From: Acaryochloris sp. IP29b_bin.148
Lineage (GTDB): Bacteria; Cyanobacteriota; Cyanobacteriia; Thermosynechococcales; Thermosynechococcaceae
Assembly: GCF_028285565.1 (NCBI RefSeq)
Contig: NZ_JANQOY010000171.1
Location: 1 to 35,778 of the forward strand
DNA: 35,778 nucleotides
Direction of reading: 5' to 3'
Program-made: the position numbers and the translations under genes
In this document: in pieces, positions 7,792 to 15,437 of the stretch
Layout: each line of letters starts with the position of its first letter
Position numbering within the stretch: the stretch's first letter is position 1
Notes under the pieces: model-generated
Database searches by the model: none
Told to the model about the DNA's origin: nothing
The model's input: only the letters and a program-made list of their open reading frames with translations

Positions 7792-8484
7792 ATGCCCTAT
7801 ACCTATGACTATCCGCGCCCTGGCCTGACCGTTGACTGCGTGGTGTTTGGCCTAGATAAACAGATTGATCTCAAAGTCCTCCTGATCCAGCGCCAGATTC
7901 CCCCTTTTCAGCATCAGTGGGCCTTGCCTGGGGGCTTTGTGCAGATGGATGAATCTTTAGAAGATGCAGCTCGCCGGGAGCTGCAAGAAGAAACGGGGGT
8001 TCAGGGTATTTTCCTAGAGCAGCTCTATACCTTTGGTGATTTGGAGCGAGATCCACGCGATCGCATCATCTCCGTTGCCTACTACGCGTTAATCAACCTA
8101 ATGGAATATCCTTTACAGGCTTCTACTGATGCGGAGGATGCAGCCTGGTATTCCCTGGAAAATTTGCCGTCCTTAGCCTTTGATCATGCTCAAATTTTGC
8201 AACAGGCCATCCAGCGCTTGCAGGGCAAAGTTCACTACGAACCGATTGGCTTCGAACTGCTGCCGCAAAAATTTACGCTTACTCAAATTCAACAGCTCTA
8301 CGAAACCGTACTTGGCCATTCTCTAGACAAACGGAACTTTCGTAAGAAACTGCTAAAAATGGATGTCTTAATCCCTCTGGACGAGCACCAAACTGGAGTA
8401 GCACATCGGGCTGCTAGACTCTATCAGTTTGATCAAAGCAAGTACGAACTATTGAAACAACAGGGCGTTCATTTTGAGATTTGA
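7792..8484 (+). CDS. nrtR: NrtR-type transcriptional regulator (Nudix domain + winged helix)
   Basis: A 230-residue regulator. Residues about 10-140 are a Nudix domain; the Nudix box is complete, with G48, E54, R62-E63 and E66-E67 followed by T-G-V70. Residues about 155-230 form the winged helix-turn-helix typical of NrtR, with [16 protein letters not shown] and [11 protein letters not shown]. NrtR proteins repress NAD-metabolism genes and are released by ADP-ribose. The gene is divergent from PP2C/ADP-ribosylglycohydrolase, with two matching dyads in the gap. No SD precedes the ATG, so translation may be leaderless or from a very short leader. Because the Nudix box is intact, residual ADP-ribose pyrophosphatase activity is possible; in many NrtR proteins that site is degenerate. 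Regulation of the more distant kinase operon is not shown by sequence. Confidence 0.9.
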   Translation: MPYTYDYPRPGLTVDCVVFGLDKQIDLKVLLIQRQIPPFQHQWALPGGFVQMDESLEDAARRELQEETGVQGIFLEQLYTFGDLERDPRDRIISVAYYALINLMEYPLQASTDAEDAAWYSLENLPSLAFDHAQILQQAIQRLQGKVHYEPIGFELLPQKFTLTQIQQLYETVLGHSLDKRNFRKKLLKMDVLIPLDEHQTGVAHRAARLYQFDQSKYELLKQQGVHFEI

Positions 8485-8539
8485 GCGTATTGACCCAAAG
8501 TCTGTTCCTATAAGAATTTAAACAATCCATAGAGCATTG

Positions 8540-8640
8540 ATACCAATTACCCAGCTAAATGACCTGTATAGATCGCCGAACACATTGAAATTTGGTCGAT
8601 CATTTGAGTCAAACAGTTCATCTCCGTACGAAATTGGTAT
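8540..8640 (+). repeat. 101-bp fold-back repeat, copy 2 (MITE-like)
   Basis: This is the second copy of the element at 80-180, in the same orientation, with ATACCAATT/AATTGGTAT ends. Internal arms ATGACCTGT (8559-8567) and ACAGTTCAT (8613-8621) are perfectly centred on the element midpoint and pair with one mismatch, so the whole unit folds back on itself. It lies 56 bp after the NrtR stop and marks the right edge of the cassette. Confidence 0.75.
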
Positions 8641-8760
8641 GACTACATTTTTTCTAAGAATTGCTCAACCTATTGTCTATTAAAGATTTGAGCGCTCTTT
8701 AAGTCAGCGCCCTGAAAAGTCCTGATTGGAACTAACAGGCATTAACGATAATTATGGATC

Positions 8761-8791
8761 AATTTAAATGATCTATAATTTCATTTAAATT
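8761..8791. promoter_or_regulatory. 11-bp inverted repeat enclosing a TATAAT box
   Basis: AATTTAAATGA (8761-8771) and TCATTTAAATT (8781-8791) are exact inverses, separated by nine bases that contain a consensus -10 box TATAAT (8774-8779) on the plus strand. A protein bound to the dyad would cover the -10 box. No convincing -35 box is seen 17 bp upstream. The likely target is the acyltransferase operon or the small ORF at 8858. Confidence 0.55.
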
Positions 8792-8857
8792 AAGCAATCT
8801 AAGTTAACATTGAGTAAATAAATCTGCGAGTTTGATTCATTCGAGTAGGATTTTTTT

Positions 8858-8905
8858 ATGCCTTCCAGAGAGAAAAAGCAGGCGCAAGATTGTCGTCAAC
8901 TTTGA
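8858..8905 (+). CDS. Possible 15-residue leader peptide
   Basis: An ATG seven bases after GAGTAGGA opens a frame for a basic 15-residue peptide beginning MPSREKKQAQ and ending in CRQL before TGA. It lies between a candidate promoter dyad and an intrinsic terminator, upstream of the MBOAT gene. A leader-peptide role is suggested only by this position. The peptide has no run of a single amino acid that would point to a classical attenuator. Confidence 0.25.
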   Translation: MPSREKKQAQDCRQL

Positions 8906-8910
8906 TTCTC

Positions 8911-8956
8911 AGTTTCGCTATTTCCCGATAGATCGGCGAACTTTTTTTGCTTTTTT
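8911..8956 (+). terminator. Intrinsic terminator or attenuator before the MBOAT gene
   Basis: AGTTTCGC (8911-8918) pairs with GCGAACT (8936-8942) with one bulged base; an inner CGAT/ATCG can extend the fold. It is followed at once by seven T residues, GC, and six more T residues. It begins six bases after the stop of the small ORF and ends about 48 bp before the acyltransferase start. It could end a short transcript or act as an attenuator. Confidence 0.65.
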
Positions 8957-9003
8957 GAAGGAATTTTATCTCGAAGTTTCAACTATATAAACTCATTAGA
9001 ACA

Positions 9004-10596
9004 ATGTTATTTAACTCTTTAGAGTTTATTTTCTTATTTCTTCCTATCAGTCTTGTACTCTTCTTCTCGTTGGGGATGTTGGGTTATCACAAGGCTGCAC
9101 TCTTTATTCTTATTGCTGTTTCCTTTTTCTTTTATAGTTGGTGGAACCCTGCATACTTAGGTCTACTCCTTTTCTCTATCGTTTTTAACTACGCGATGGG
9201 GCTAGCGCTATATAAATGCTCCGCCCCAGCCCACCACTCCAATCAAAAGAGGCTATTAATCGCGGGCATAGGCGTCAACTTAGCCTTATTAGGCTACTTT
9301 AAATACGCTAACTTCTTTGTCGAAACCGTCAATGGCTTACTGGCAACTAACTTTAATCTCAACCAAGTTATTTTGCCCTTGGCAATTTCATTTTTTACCT
9401 TTCAACAAATTGCCTACTTGGTAGATGTATATAGAGATACTGCCAAGAAATATAGTTTTTTTGATTACAGCCTTTTTGTTGGATTTTTCCCGCAGCTGAT
9501 TGCTGGCCCCATTGTCCACCATGACCAACTGATTCCTCAATTTAACAACCCCAAGGTTAGTCAGTTTAATGCAAGAAATATGGCGATAGGTCTGACTATT
9601 TTTTGTCTAGGATTAGGTAAAAAAGTACTGATAGCCGATAGCATCTCAGTCTATGCAACGCCTGTCTTTGAGATGGCTAGTCAGGGCACCTCAACCACCT
9701 TTGTTGCTGCTTGGATCGCGGCATTTGCCTATAGCCTACAACTCTACTTTGATTTTTCAGGTTATTCTGACATGGCCATTGGCATTGCCAGAATGTTCAA
9801 TATCAAGCTTCCCCTAAACTTTTACTCTCCCTACAAGGCCAAAAATATTAGTGACTTTTGGCGTCGTTGGCACATTACGCTTTCGGGTTTTCTCCGAGAC
9901 TATCTCTATATTCCATTAGGGGGTAGTCGGATGGGGATAGTGCGGCGCAATATTAACCTGATGGTCACCATGCTATTAGGAGGACTCTGGCACGGTGCGG
10001 GCTGGACTTTTGTCTTTTGGGGAGGGTTGCATGGCGCCTATTTAGTGATTCATCGGCAATGGCAATCGCTATTGAATTCTCTCGGCTATAAACCCCAAAA
10101 TCAGGGTTGGTCCACTCAGCTATTAAGCCGCTCAATCACTTTTTTGGCTGTTGTTGTGGGGTGGGTTTTCTTTAGAGCAGATAGTATGAGAGCGGCTATC
10201 TCAATTCTGAAAGGTATGGTGGGTGCAAACGGTTTATCTTTGCCTTACGTACTGGCTGATCAACTGGCCTTCCTGCAGTCTTGGAGCGTTACCTTTGAGG
10301 GTTTAGTACCAGAAATCGCGATTAGCTTTCCACCCTTTATTACTATATTTATGGCTGCATTTGCCATTATTTGGTTTGCACCTAATATTTACCAGTGGAT
10401 GGAGCAATATACTCCTGCTGCAGATTTAGCATCGCTAACCACTACAAATACGAATAAGCCAATCCGGCCAATGAATCGGTGGTTCCAATGGCGTCCGATT
10501 CAGCTCTTTAGTCTACTCGTTGGAGTTTTGGCCTTTATGACCGTCAAAACCCTTCTCGAAGCTCCCCAGAGTGAGTTTTTGTACTTCAATTTCTAA
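9004..10596 (+). CDS. MBOAT-family membrane O-acyltransferase (AlgI-like)
   Basis: A 530-residue polytopic membrane protein with about ten hydrophobic segments. AlgI/DltB-type markers are seen in order: SFFFYSWWNP near 40-49, FFPQLIAGPI (161-170), YFDFSGYSDMAIG (248-260), DFWRRWHITLS (284-294), and LGGLWHGAGW with the invariant catalytic His330. Such proteins pass acyl groups, usually acetyl, across the inner membrane to exported polysaccharides. Only five bases separate it from the next gene, which has an SGNH-type fold and is the expected periplasmic partner. The ATG has only a weak ribosome site. Control may involve the promoter dyad at 8761-8791 and the terminator-like hairpin at 8911-8956. 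The actual polysaccharide is not known. Confidence 0.9.
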   Translation: MLFNSLEFIFLFLPISLVLFFSLGMLGYHKAALFILIAVSFFFYSWWNPAYLGLLLFSIVFNYAMGLALYKCSAPAHHSNQKRLLIAGIGVNLALLGYFKYANFFVETVNGLLATNFNLNQVILPLAISFFTFQQIAYLVDVYRDTAKKYSFFDYSLFVGFFPQLIAGPIVHHDQLIPQFNNPKVSQFNARNMAIGLTIFCLGLGKKVLIADSISVYATPVFEMASQGTSTTFVAAWIAAFAYSLQLYFDFSGYSDMAIGIARMFNIKLPLNFYSPYKAKNISDFWRRWHITLSGFLRDYLYIPLGGSRMGIVRRNINLMVTMLLGGLWHGAGWTFVFWGGLHGAYLVIHRQWQSLLNSLGYKPQNQGWSTQLLSRSITFLAVVVGWVFFRADSMRAAISILKGMVGANGLSLPYVLADQLAFLQSWSVTFEGLVPEIAISFPPFITIFMAAFAIIWFAPNIYQWMEQYTPAADLASLTTTNTNKPIRPMNRWFQWRPIQLFSLLVGVLAFMTVKTLLEAPQSEFLYFNF

Positions 10597-10601
10597 CGCA
10601 G

Positions 10602-11585
10602 ATGAAATATCTTCACTATCTCAGAGCAACTGCTGTTGTATTCTTGCTGTGTTGGCTTATGTTTTGCTTGGCCACCATCTACAGTATTGGGGCACCCAGC
10701 AATTTTGCGGTGGCGACGAATGAGCTTTACAACATTAAATCTGAAATTGCAGAGCAGATCGAAGGCCAAAAGCTAGCTATTGTTTCAGGGTCTAATTCAC
10801 AACAAGGGATTAGCTGTGAACTGATCAGTGACATCACTCAGCAATCTTGTTTCAATGGCGGCAGTGTTATTCCCTTGGGAACAGATTACCTTCTTAAGCG
10901 GGCTCAGCACTGGCTAAAGCCTGGAGATATGGTCTTACTGCCCTTAGAATATAGTCTTTATCAAGATAATGGTCAGCCTAGGCAAGAGTTAATTGAGTAT
11001 ATTCTTAATTATGACCATCCCTATTTTTTCTCAGTTGGCCCCGTCACTCAACTGCAACTGTTTAGTGGTTTATCGTTAGCAACGTTAATGGATAGAGTGA
11101 TGGCCAAAGCTCAGCATCAGGTCCCCACAGCACAATCTTCTGAGTTAGTAGCGGTGAGAAATAGCCTTAATCGTTATGGGGATAACATTGATAATCAGCA
11201 AGAACAAATGAGTCCCCAATTATTAGAAGCGGTTGAAAATCTGACCCCGCTAAAACTCAATGGCCATCAACATTCAACCCGAGGCATGCAGGCTATTCAA
11301 GATTTCATCCAGTGGTGCGACCAAAACCAAATCCAAGTGATTGCGTCTTGGCCCAACACCGTTTGGTTCGAAGAGTATAGCGAGCCTCCTCAGCAAGAGT
11401 TTTTTCGCAATATCAAAAACTTTTATCGGCAAAATGATATTGCGATCGTAGGAGAGCCAGAGGATTTTATGTACGATACATCGATGTTTTATGACTCGAT
11501 ATATCATTTGCATGATAAGGGCGTTGAAGTCAGAACAAAGCAGCTGATCGATAAACTAACCCCCTATGTGGCGGCATTATCCTAA
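10602..11585 (+). CDS. SGNH-hydrolase-like partner of the MBOAT acyltransferase
   Basis: A 327-residue protein with one N-terminal membrane anchor (about residues 9-28) and an extracytoplasmic domain. Block I is LAIVSGSNSQQGI (about 58-70), where a GSN serine would be the nucleophile. Block V is YDSIYHLHDKG followed by RT near 303-316, giving the Asp and His of the triad. This SGNH layout is found in proteins paired with MBOAT acyltransferases, which complete transfer of acetyl groups to exopolysaccharide (as AlgJ/AlgX or DltD do). The gene follows the MBOAT gene by five bases and is almost certainly in its operon. Sequence outside the blocks is not one I recognise, so the exact family is unassigned. 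Confidence 0.75.
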   Translation: MKYLHYLRATAVVFLLCWLMFCLATIYSIGAPSNFAVATNELYNIKSEIAEQIEGQKLAIVSGSNSQQGISCELISDITQQSCFNGGSVIPLGTDYLLKRAQHWLKPGDMVLLPLEYSLYQDNGQPRQELIEYILNYDHPYFFSVGPVTQLQLFSGLSLATLMDRVMAKAQHQVPTAQSSELVAVRNSLNRYGDNIDNQQEQMSPQLLEAVENLTPLKLNGHQHSTRGMQAIQDFIQWCDQNQIQVIASWPNTVWFEEYSEPPQQEFFRNIKNFYRQNDIAIVGEPEDFMYDTSMFYDSIYHLHDKGVEVRTKQLIDKLTPYVAALS

Positions 11586-11605
11586 TTTGATATCTTTATA
11601 CAAGC

Positions 11606-11673
11606 GACTGTGAGCTTGCCACCTGTGCAAGTGACATTCTCCCGATGCTGACCGCATCGTTTCACTCACAGTC
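11606..11673. other. Three-stem structured element, possible IS200/IS605-derived end
   Basis: An outer stem pairs GACTGTGAG (11606-11614) with CTCACAGTC (11665-11673). Inside are two hairpins: CTTGC/GCAAG (11615-11619/11627-11631) and CGATGC/GCATCG (11643-11648/11654-11659). The phrase GTGACATTCTCCC between them resembles sequence seen at the ends of IS200/IS605 elements in cyanobacteria, from memory. It follows the SGNH gene stop by 20 bp. It might be a palindrome-associated element, a small structured RNA or a terminator, although no T-run follows. Confidence 0.5.
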
Positions 11674-11731
11674 CAACGCGGAAGCCCTACGCATAGCTGA
11701 CTCCGCTATTCTGTTGGTATTGAGCCTGCTT

Positions 11732-12208
11732 TTAGCACGCTGACTTCAGTGACGCCGTTTCTTCCACCTTCGGGAGTTTTGCCGTCAATACGATGCGCCC
11801 CTTTTGATCACGTGTCCAACCTTGTGCCTCGACAATCACGGGTTGGGGGATGGAAATGGACTGATAATTGCGGACTTTTTTGACCGCTAGTTTAGACGGG
11901 ACAGAGGCAGAAGACGTTGTTGGCTGGCTCAGATGATGAGATCGTAGATCTTGCCAAACAGCAGGTGCCGTCGTGATTTTTTTGGGCACAGAAGAGGGGC
12001 TAACTGGAGCAGGAGTATGGCTAGGACGATTGTGACGAGGATAGTCTGCAGAGCAGTTGATGCTGTGCGATCGCAGAGGCCCTGTGGTTCTACTCGAAGC
12101 AGTAGGTTGTTCGGTGATCGGCTTATCTAAAGAGCTTTGGGCCAGACTGGGTGCGATAAAGAGGGTCCCAGTACATACGACATTAAGGCATAAAACGGTC
12201 TTATTCAT
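11732..12208 (-). CDS. Small secreted protein of unknown function
   Basis: A 158-residue protein beginning MNKTVLCLNVVCTGTLFIAPSLAQ, a standard signal peptide with an Ala-x-Ala-like cleavage region near residue 23. The middle is a low-complexity Ser/Thr/Pro/His-rich linker. The C-terminal 50 residues (from SIPQPVIVEAQGW) look more ordered, with QGWTRDQKGRIVLTAKLP. That segment resembles the exported filament-like or S-layer-associated fragments often annotated as hypothetical in cyanobacteria, but I cannot name it. The start is the ATG at 12208 just after AGGTGG; an in-frame GTG two codons earlier is inside that ribosome site. The gene is convergent with the SGNH gene and divergent from glutaminase. 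Confidence 0.65.
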   Translation of the reverse strand: MNKTVLCLNVVCTGTLFIAPSLAQSSLDKPITEQPTASSRTTGPLRSHSINCSADYPRHNRPSHTPAPVSPSSVPKKITTAPAVWQDLRSHHLSQPTTSSASVPSKLAVKKVRNYQSISIPQPVIVEAQGWTRDQKGRIVLTAKLPKVEETASLKSAC

Positions 12209-12686
12209 TTCCACCTACCTTTGGGTTCATGGGAACAAATACAACGACTGACATTCCCAGGCAGAAAAATTTAACTGCTCAGCCTTTAGTCCAGATCGGT
12301 TGTGTTGAATCGCCATTCTGTAAACTTTTCGGGCTAAAGCGCAAAAGTTACTTACCTTTTTACATATCTTAATCAAGATGAACAGACGATAAAATCATAT
12401 GCCAGAATAATATTTTGATGCACATTCTGTACCGATCTGCTGATTATTTTTGGTTAGGATTTTTGGAGGTATTTATCGATAAAAACATTCTATTTTTTCG
12501 ATAATGGCTCCATTTTTGAGCTTTGATATTTTCTGGAATTTGTGGCGTTGTACAGGACTGAAGCTGAGCATGGCAGGGCTGGTCTTGGCCGATGGCTGGC
12601 TGTTCACCCGGCTGAGTAGACTGAAGGTCTTGCGATCTCAACTAAGACAATTTGCGACAATGATCTCAGGTTCAATGGGAGAAATC
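12209..12686. other. Intergenic region before glutaminase
   Basis: This is an AT-rich divergent spacer. A strong GGAGG (12465-12469) is followed by an inverted repeat TTATCGA/TCGATAA (12473-12479/12498-12504) that overlaps an ATG at 12504. That ATG is in frame with glutaminase and would add 61 hydrophobic/basic residues not expected in the family. The GGAGG is about 35 bases from it, so a direct ribosome site is unlikely unless the hairpin folds. I see no other gene. Confidence 0.4.
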
Positions 12687-13676
12687 ATGTCGGAGTTGCA
12701 AACGCTACTTGAGTCCTTATACCAGCAATATCAGCAGCATCAAGAAGGCGAATTAGCCTGCTATATTCCTGAGTTATGTAAGGCCAATCCGAATTGGTTT
12801 GCCATCTCAATGGTGACCGTTGACGGCCAAACCTTTCAAGTTGGGAACTGCGAGCAGACCTTTACGATTCAGTCCATTTCCAAGGTATTTGCTTATGGGA
12901 TGGCCCTCGCCGATCACGGGCGCGACACTTTACTCACCAAAGTTGGGGTAGAACCTACAGGTGATCCCTTTAACTCTCTGATTCGCCTCGACGAAGATTC
13001 TAAACGTCCAGATAATCCCATGATCAATGCGGGAGCCATTGCAATTACCAGCTTGATTAAGGGGAATAGTTCCACTGATCGCCTCAATCGCTTACTAGAT
13101 ATGTTTCATCGTTATGTGGGACATGAAGTCTTTATTGATATGCCCGTATTTATGTCCGAACGGGATACGGGACATCGCAACCGAGCGATTGCCCATTTAA
13201 TGCTCAATTTCGGCATGATCGATCACAAGATCGATGAAGCGTTGGATCTCTATTTTCAGCAATGCTCCGTACTGGTCAATTGCCATGACCTAGCAGTCAT
13301 GGCCGCAACCCTAGCCTGCAAGGGGGTTAACCCCCTTACTCAAGCACAAGCCGTTGATCCAAATTATGTCAAGGATATCCTCAGCGTCATGTATACCTGT
13401 GGTATGTATGATTTTGCTGGTGAATGGGCCTACAAGGTCGGTTTACCTGCTAAAAGCGGTGTCTCTGGTGGCATCCTGGCAGTGGTCCCTAATCAGGCTG
13501 GAATCGCTGTTTTCTCTCCACTTTTGGATGAGTATGGCAATAGTATTCGCGGTCGTCGAGTTCTAGAAGCCCTATCGCAAAAATTGGGATTGCATCTATT
13601 TGATTTGTCGATGGGCGGGTGTGGATTACAAGATGCGATGGATTCTGACAGCCCCACAGTTATCGTTACCCCTTGA
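12687..13676 (+). CDS. glsA: Glutaminase A
   Basis: Hydrolyses glutamine to glutamate and ammonia in the cytoplasm. The 329-residue product has the beta-lactamase-like serine-dependent glutaminase fold: [12 protein letters not shown] (nucleophile S63 and K66 of the SxxK motif), [13 protein letters not shown], a conserved [18 protein letters not shown], and [14 protein letters not shown]. Length is close to the usual 300-330. The start is put at the ATG at 12687, because GGGAGA lies five bases before it and the homologous region begins here; the open frame extends back to 12504. No STAS or cyclic-nucleotide domain is attached. It stands alone between a divergent secreted-protein gene and a glycosyltransferase gene. 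A hairpin at 13744-13757 followed by TTTT probably ends its transcript. Confidence 0.92.
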   Translation: MSELQTLLESLYQQYQQHQEGELACYIPELCKANPNWFAISMVTVDGQTFQVGNCEQTFTIQSISKVFAYGMALADHGRDTLLTKVGVEPTGDPFNSLIRLDEDSKRPDNPMINAGAIAITSLIKGNSSTDRLNRLLDMFHRYVGHEVFIDMPVFMSERDTGHRNRAIAHLMLNFGMIDHKIDEALDLYFQQCSVLVNCHDLAVMAATLACKGVNPLTQAQAVDPNYVKDILSVMYTCGMYDFAGEWAYKVGLPAKSGVSGGILAVVPNQAGIAVFSPLLDEYGNSIRGRRVLEALSQKLGLHLFDLSMGGCGLQDAMDSDSPTVIVTP

Positions 13677-13697
13677 AGTTCCCTCTTGGCCATCCCT

Positions 13698-13714
13698 GAC
13701 TCACATTCTGAGTC
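13698..13714 (+). repeat. Perfect 6-bp hairpin after glutaminase
   Basis: GACTCA (13698-13703) pairs exactly with TGAGTC (13709-13714) across a five-base loop, 22 bp after the glutaminase stop. There is no following T-run. It may stabilise the mRNA 3' end ahead of the terminator at 13744. Confidence 0.4.
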
Positions 13715-13743
13715 TGCCGTAGAGAGAATGCGTCGTCACTGAG

Positions 13744-13760
13744 ACAGTTCTGACTGTTTT
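13744..13760 (+). terminator. Weak intrinsic terminator of glutaminase
   Basis: ACAGT (13744-13748) pairs with ACTGT (13753-13757) over a TCTG loop and runs into TTTT. The stem is short, so termination may be partial. It lies 68 bp after the glutaminase stop. Confidence 0.4.
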
Positions 13761-13916
13761 AAAGAGATAGCAGAAGAAACTAATTATCTTCTCAGATTGA
13801 ATTAAGCTAACCCTCGTCTTGGCGGGCTAGAATACAGGTTTTCCGCCCCTCATAACAAGCTATGGGTCAGGAGTAGCGGGGATTTTAAAAGCAAGATTAT
13901 TGATTGCAAGCATTAT

Positions 13917-15395
13917 ATGGGTATTCATTTAATTGATAGCGTATCAGGCATTATTCCGGAACTATATCTTAGTATTCTGACGCTGATCGCCATCTACAGC
14001 TTCCACAAAATTTCCATTATTTGGCGATACTACCTTCATCGCCATCGGGATATCCAGCCCCTAAAGCCCTTCTCCGAATCGGAACTCCCTCCAGTCACGA
14101 TTCAGCTCCCATTGTTTAATGAGATGTATGTGGTAGATCGGCTATTAGAGGCTGTCGCAGCATTGCAGTACCCCGCTGATAAATTGCAAATTCAGGTACT
14201 CGATGACTCGACAGATGAAACGCAAGAGATTTGTTGGGCTAAGGTTCAAGACTTAAAGCAGCGCCATCTGAATATTGAGTATATTCATCGCTGCGATCGC
14301 AAAGGGTATAAAGCAGGTGCACTGGCCTACGGACTCCAGTCAGCCACGGGTGAATTAGTCATGATCTTCGATGCTGATTTCGTCCCTGCTCCCAATACCT
14401 TAATCAATATGGTTCATTACTTTGCGAATCCCAAGGTGGGCATGGTCCAAGCGCGTTGGGGGCATATTAATCGCCATTATTCGATTCTCACGGAAATCCA
14501 AGCCCTAATGTTGGATGGGCACTTCGTAACGGAACAAACCTCCCGGAATCGTTCAGGCTGTTTTTTTAATTTCAATGGCACTGCTGGAATTTGGCGTATT
14601 CAAGCGATCAAAGATGCCGGAGGATGGCAACATACGACCGTCACAGAAGATTTGGACCTATCCTATCGAGCCCAACTCAAGGGATGGAAATGCATTTATT
14701 TACCCAATATTGTTATCCCTGCGGAATTGCCAATGGAGATGAATTCCTTTAAGTCTCAGCAATTTCGGTGGGCCAAAGGAGCAAGCCAGGTGGCCAAGAA
14801 ACTGCTCATGCCAGTCTTAACAGCAAAGATTCCTTGGCAGGTGAAATGGGAAGCTTTTTTCCATCTCACGAACAACTTTAATTACCTCTTGCTGCTGGTA
14901 TTACTGCTCTTATCTTTGCCCTATCAACTCTTTCTGGCCCAAACGGACTGGCGGTACGGCCTAGCGATTCATCTGCCCTTATTCTTGGTAACCACCCTGA
15001 GTTTATTGGCCTTCTATACCGTTGCCCAAGAAGAACAACGAGGCCAACAATCCCCTTGGAAGCTGGCCTCGAATCTATTCCTGTTAATGAGTGTAGGAAT
15101 TGGGCTGAGCATTAATCAATCCTTAGCCGTTTGTGATGGCTTATTTCGAGCGAGTCGAGATTTTGTGCGTACTCCCAAACATGGCGTCGTCAAAAACGAA
15201 GAGAATTGGAAGACGAGAAAATATCGAGCAGCCAAAAATTGGGTTCCTTATTTAGAACTGTCGATGGTGGTCTATTTACTCTTAACCGTAATGGTGGCTG
15301 TCCTGAATGCCCATTATCTGTCTCTGCCGTTTCTGTTGTTATTCTTAATCGGCTATGCTTACGTCTTATCTTTGAGTATGTTCCAGCATCGTTAA
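13917..15395 (+). CDS. Processive family-2 glycosyltransferase (cellulose-synthase-like)
   Basis: A 492-residue inner-membrane glycosyltransferase. One N-terminal membrane segment (about 14-32) is followed by a cytoplasmic GT2 domain with the D,D,D,QxxRW signature of processive beta-glycan synthases: LDDSTD (95-100), DAD (152-154), TED (243-245) and QQFRW (281-285). About four membrane segments follow (from about 310 to 490). There is no PilZ domain. The layout resembles CslA-like glucomannan or cellulose-like synthases, so it probably makes and extrudes a surface polysaccharide from a nucleotide sugar. A GGDEF/EAL protein is encoded convergently 42 bp downstream and an O-acyltransferase pair lies nearby. 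No obvious SD precedes the ATG; it is the earliest reasonable start. The sugar is unknown. Confidence 0.85.
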   Translation: MGIHLIDSVSGIIPELYLSILTLIAIYSFHKISIIWRYYLHRHRDIQPLKPFSESELPPVTIQLPLFNEMYVVDRLLEAVAALQYPADKLQIQVLDDSTDETQEICWAKVQDLKQRHLNIEYIHRCDRKGYKAGALAYGLQSATGELVMIFDADFVPAPNTLINMVHYFANPKVGMVQARWGHINRHYSILTEIQALMLDGHFVTEQTSRNRSGCFFNFNGTAGIWRIQAIKDAGGWQHTTVTEDLDLSYRAQLKGWKCIYLPNIVIPAELPMEMNSFKSQQFRWAKGASQVAKKLLMPVLTAKIPWQVKWEAFFHLTNNFNYLLLLVLLLLSLPYQLFLAQTDWRYGLAIHLPLFLVTTLSLLAFYTVAQEEQRGQQSPWKLASNLFLLMSVGIGLSINQSLAVCDGLFRASRDFVRTPKHGVVKNEENWKTRKYRAAKNWVPYLELSMVVYLLLTVMVAVLNAHYLSLPFLLLFLIGYAYVLSLSMFQHR

Positions 15396-15437
15396 CATCT
15401 GAATGATGCAGAAAAATATAGCAGTAAAGCCATTGGA

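Noticed and set aside
13800..13916. Possible riboswitch before the glycosyltransferase
   Set aside because: A structured-looking GC-rich stretch is present, but I could not match it to the c-di-GMP or glutamine riboswitch consensus.
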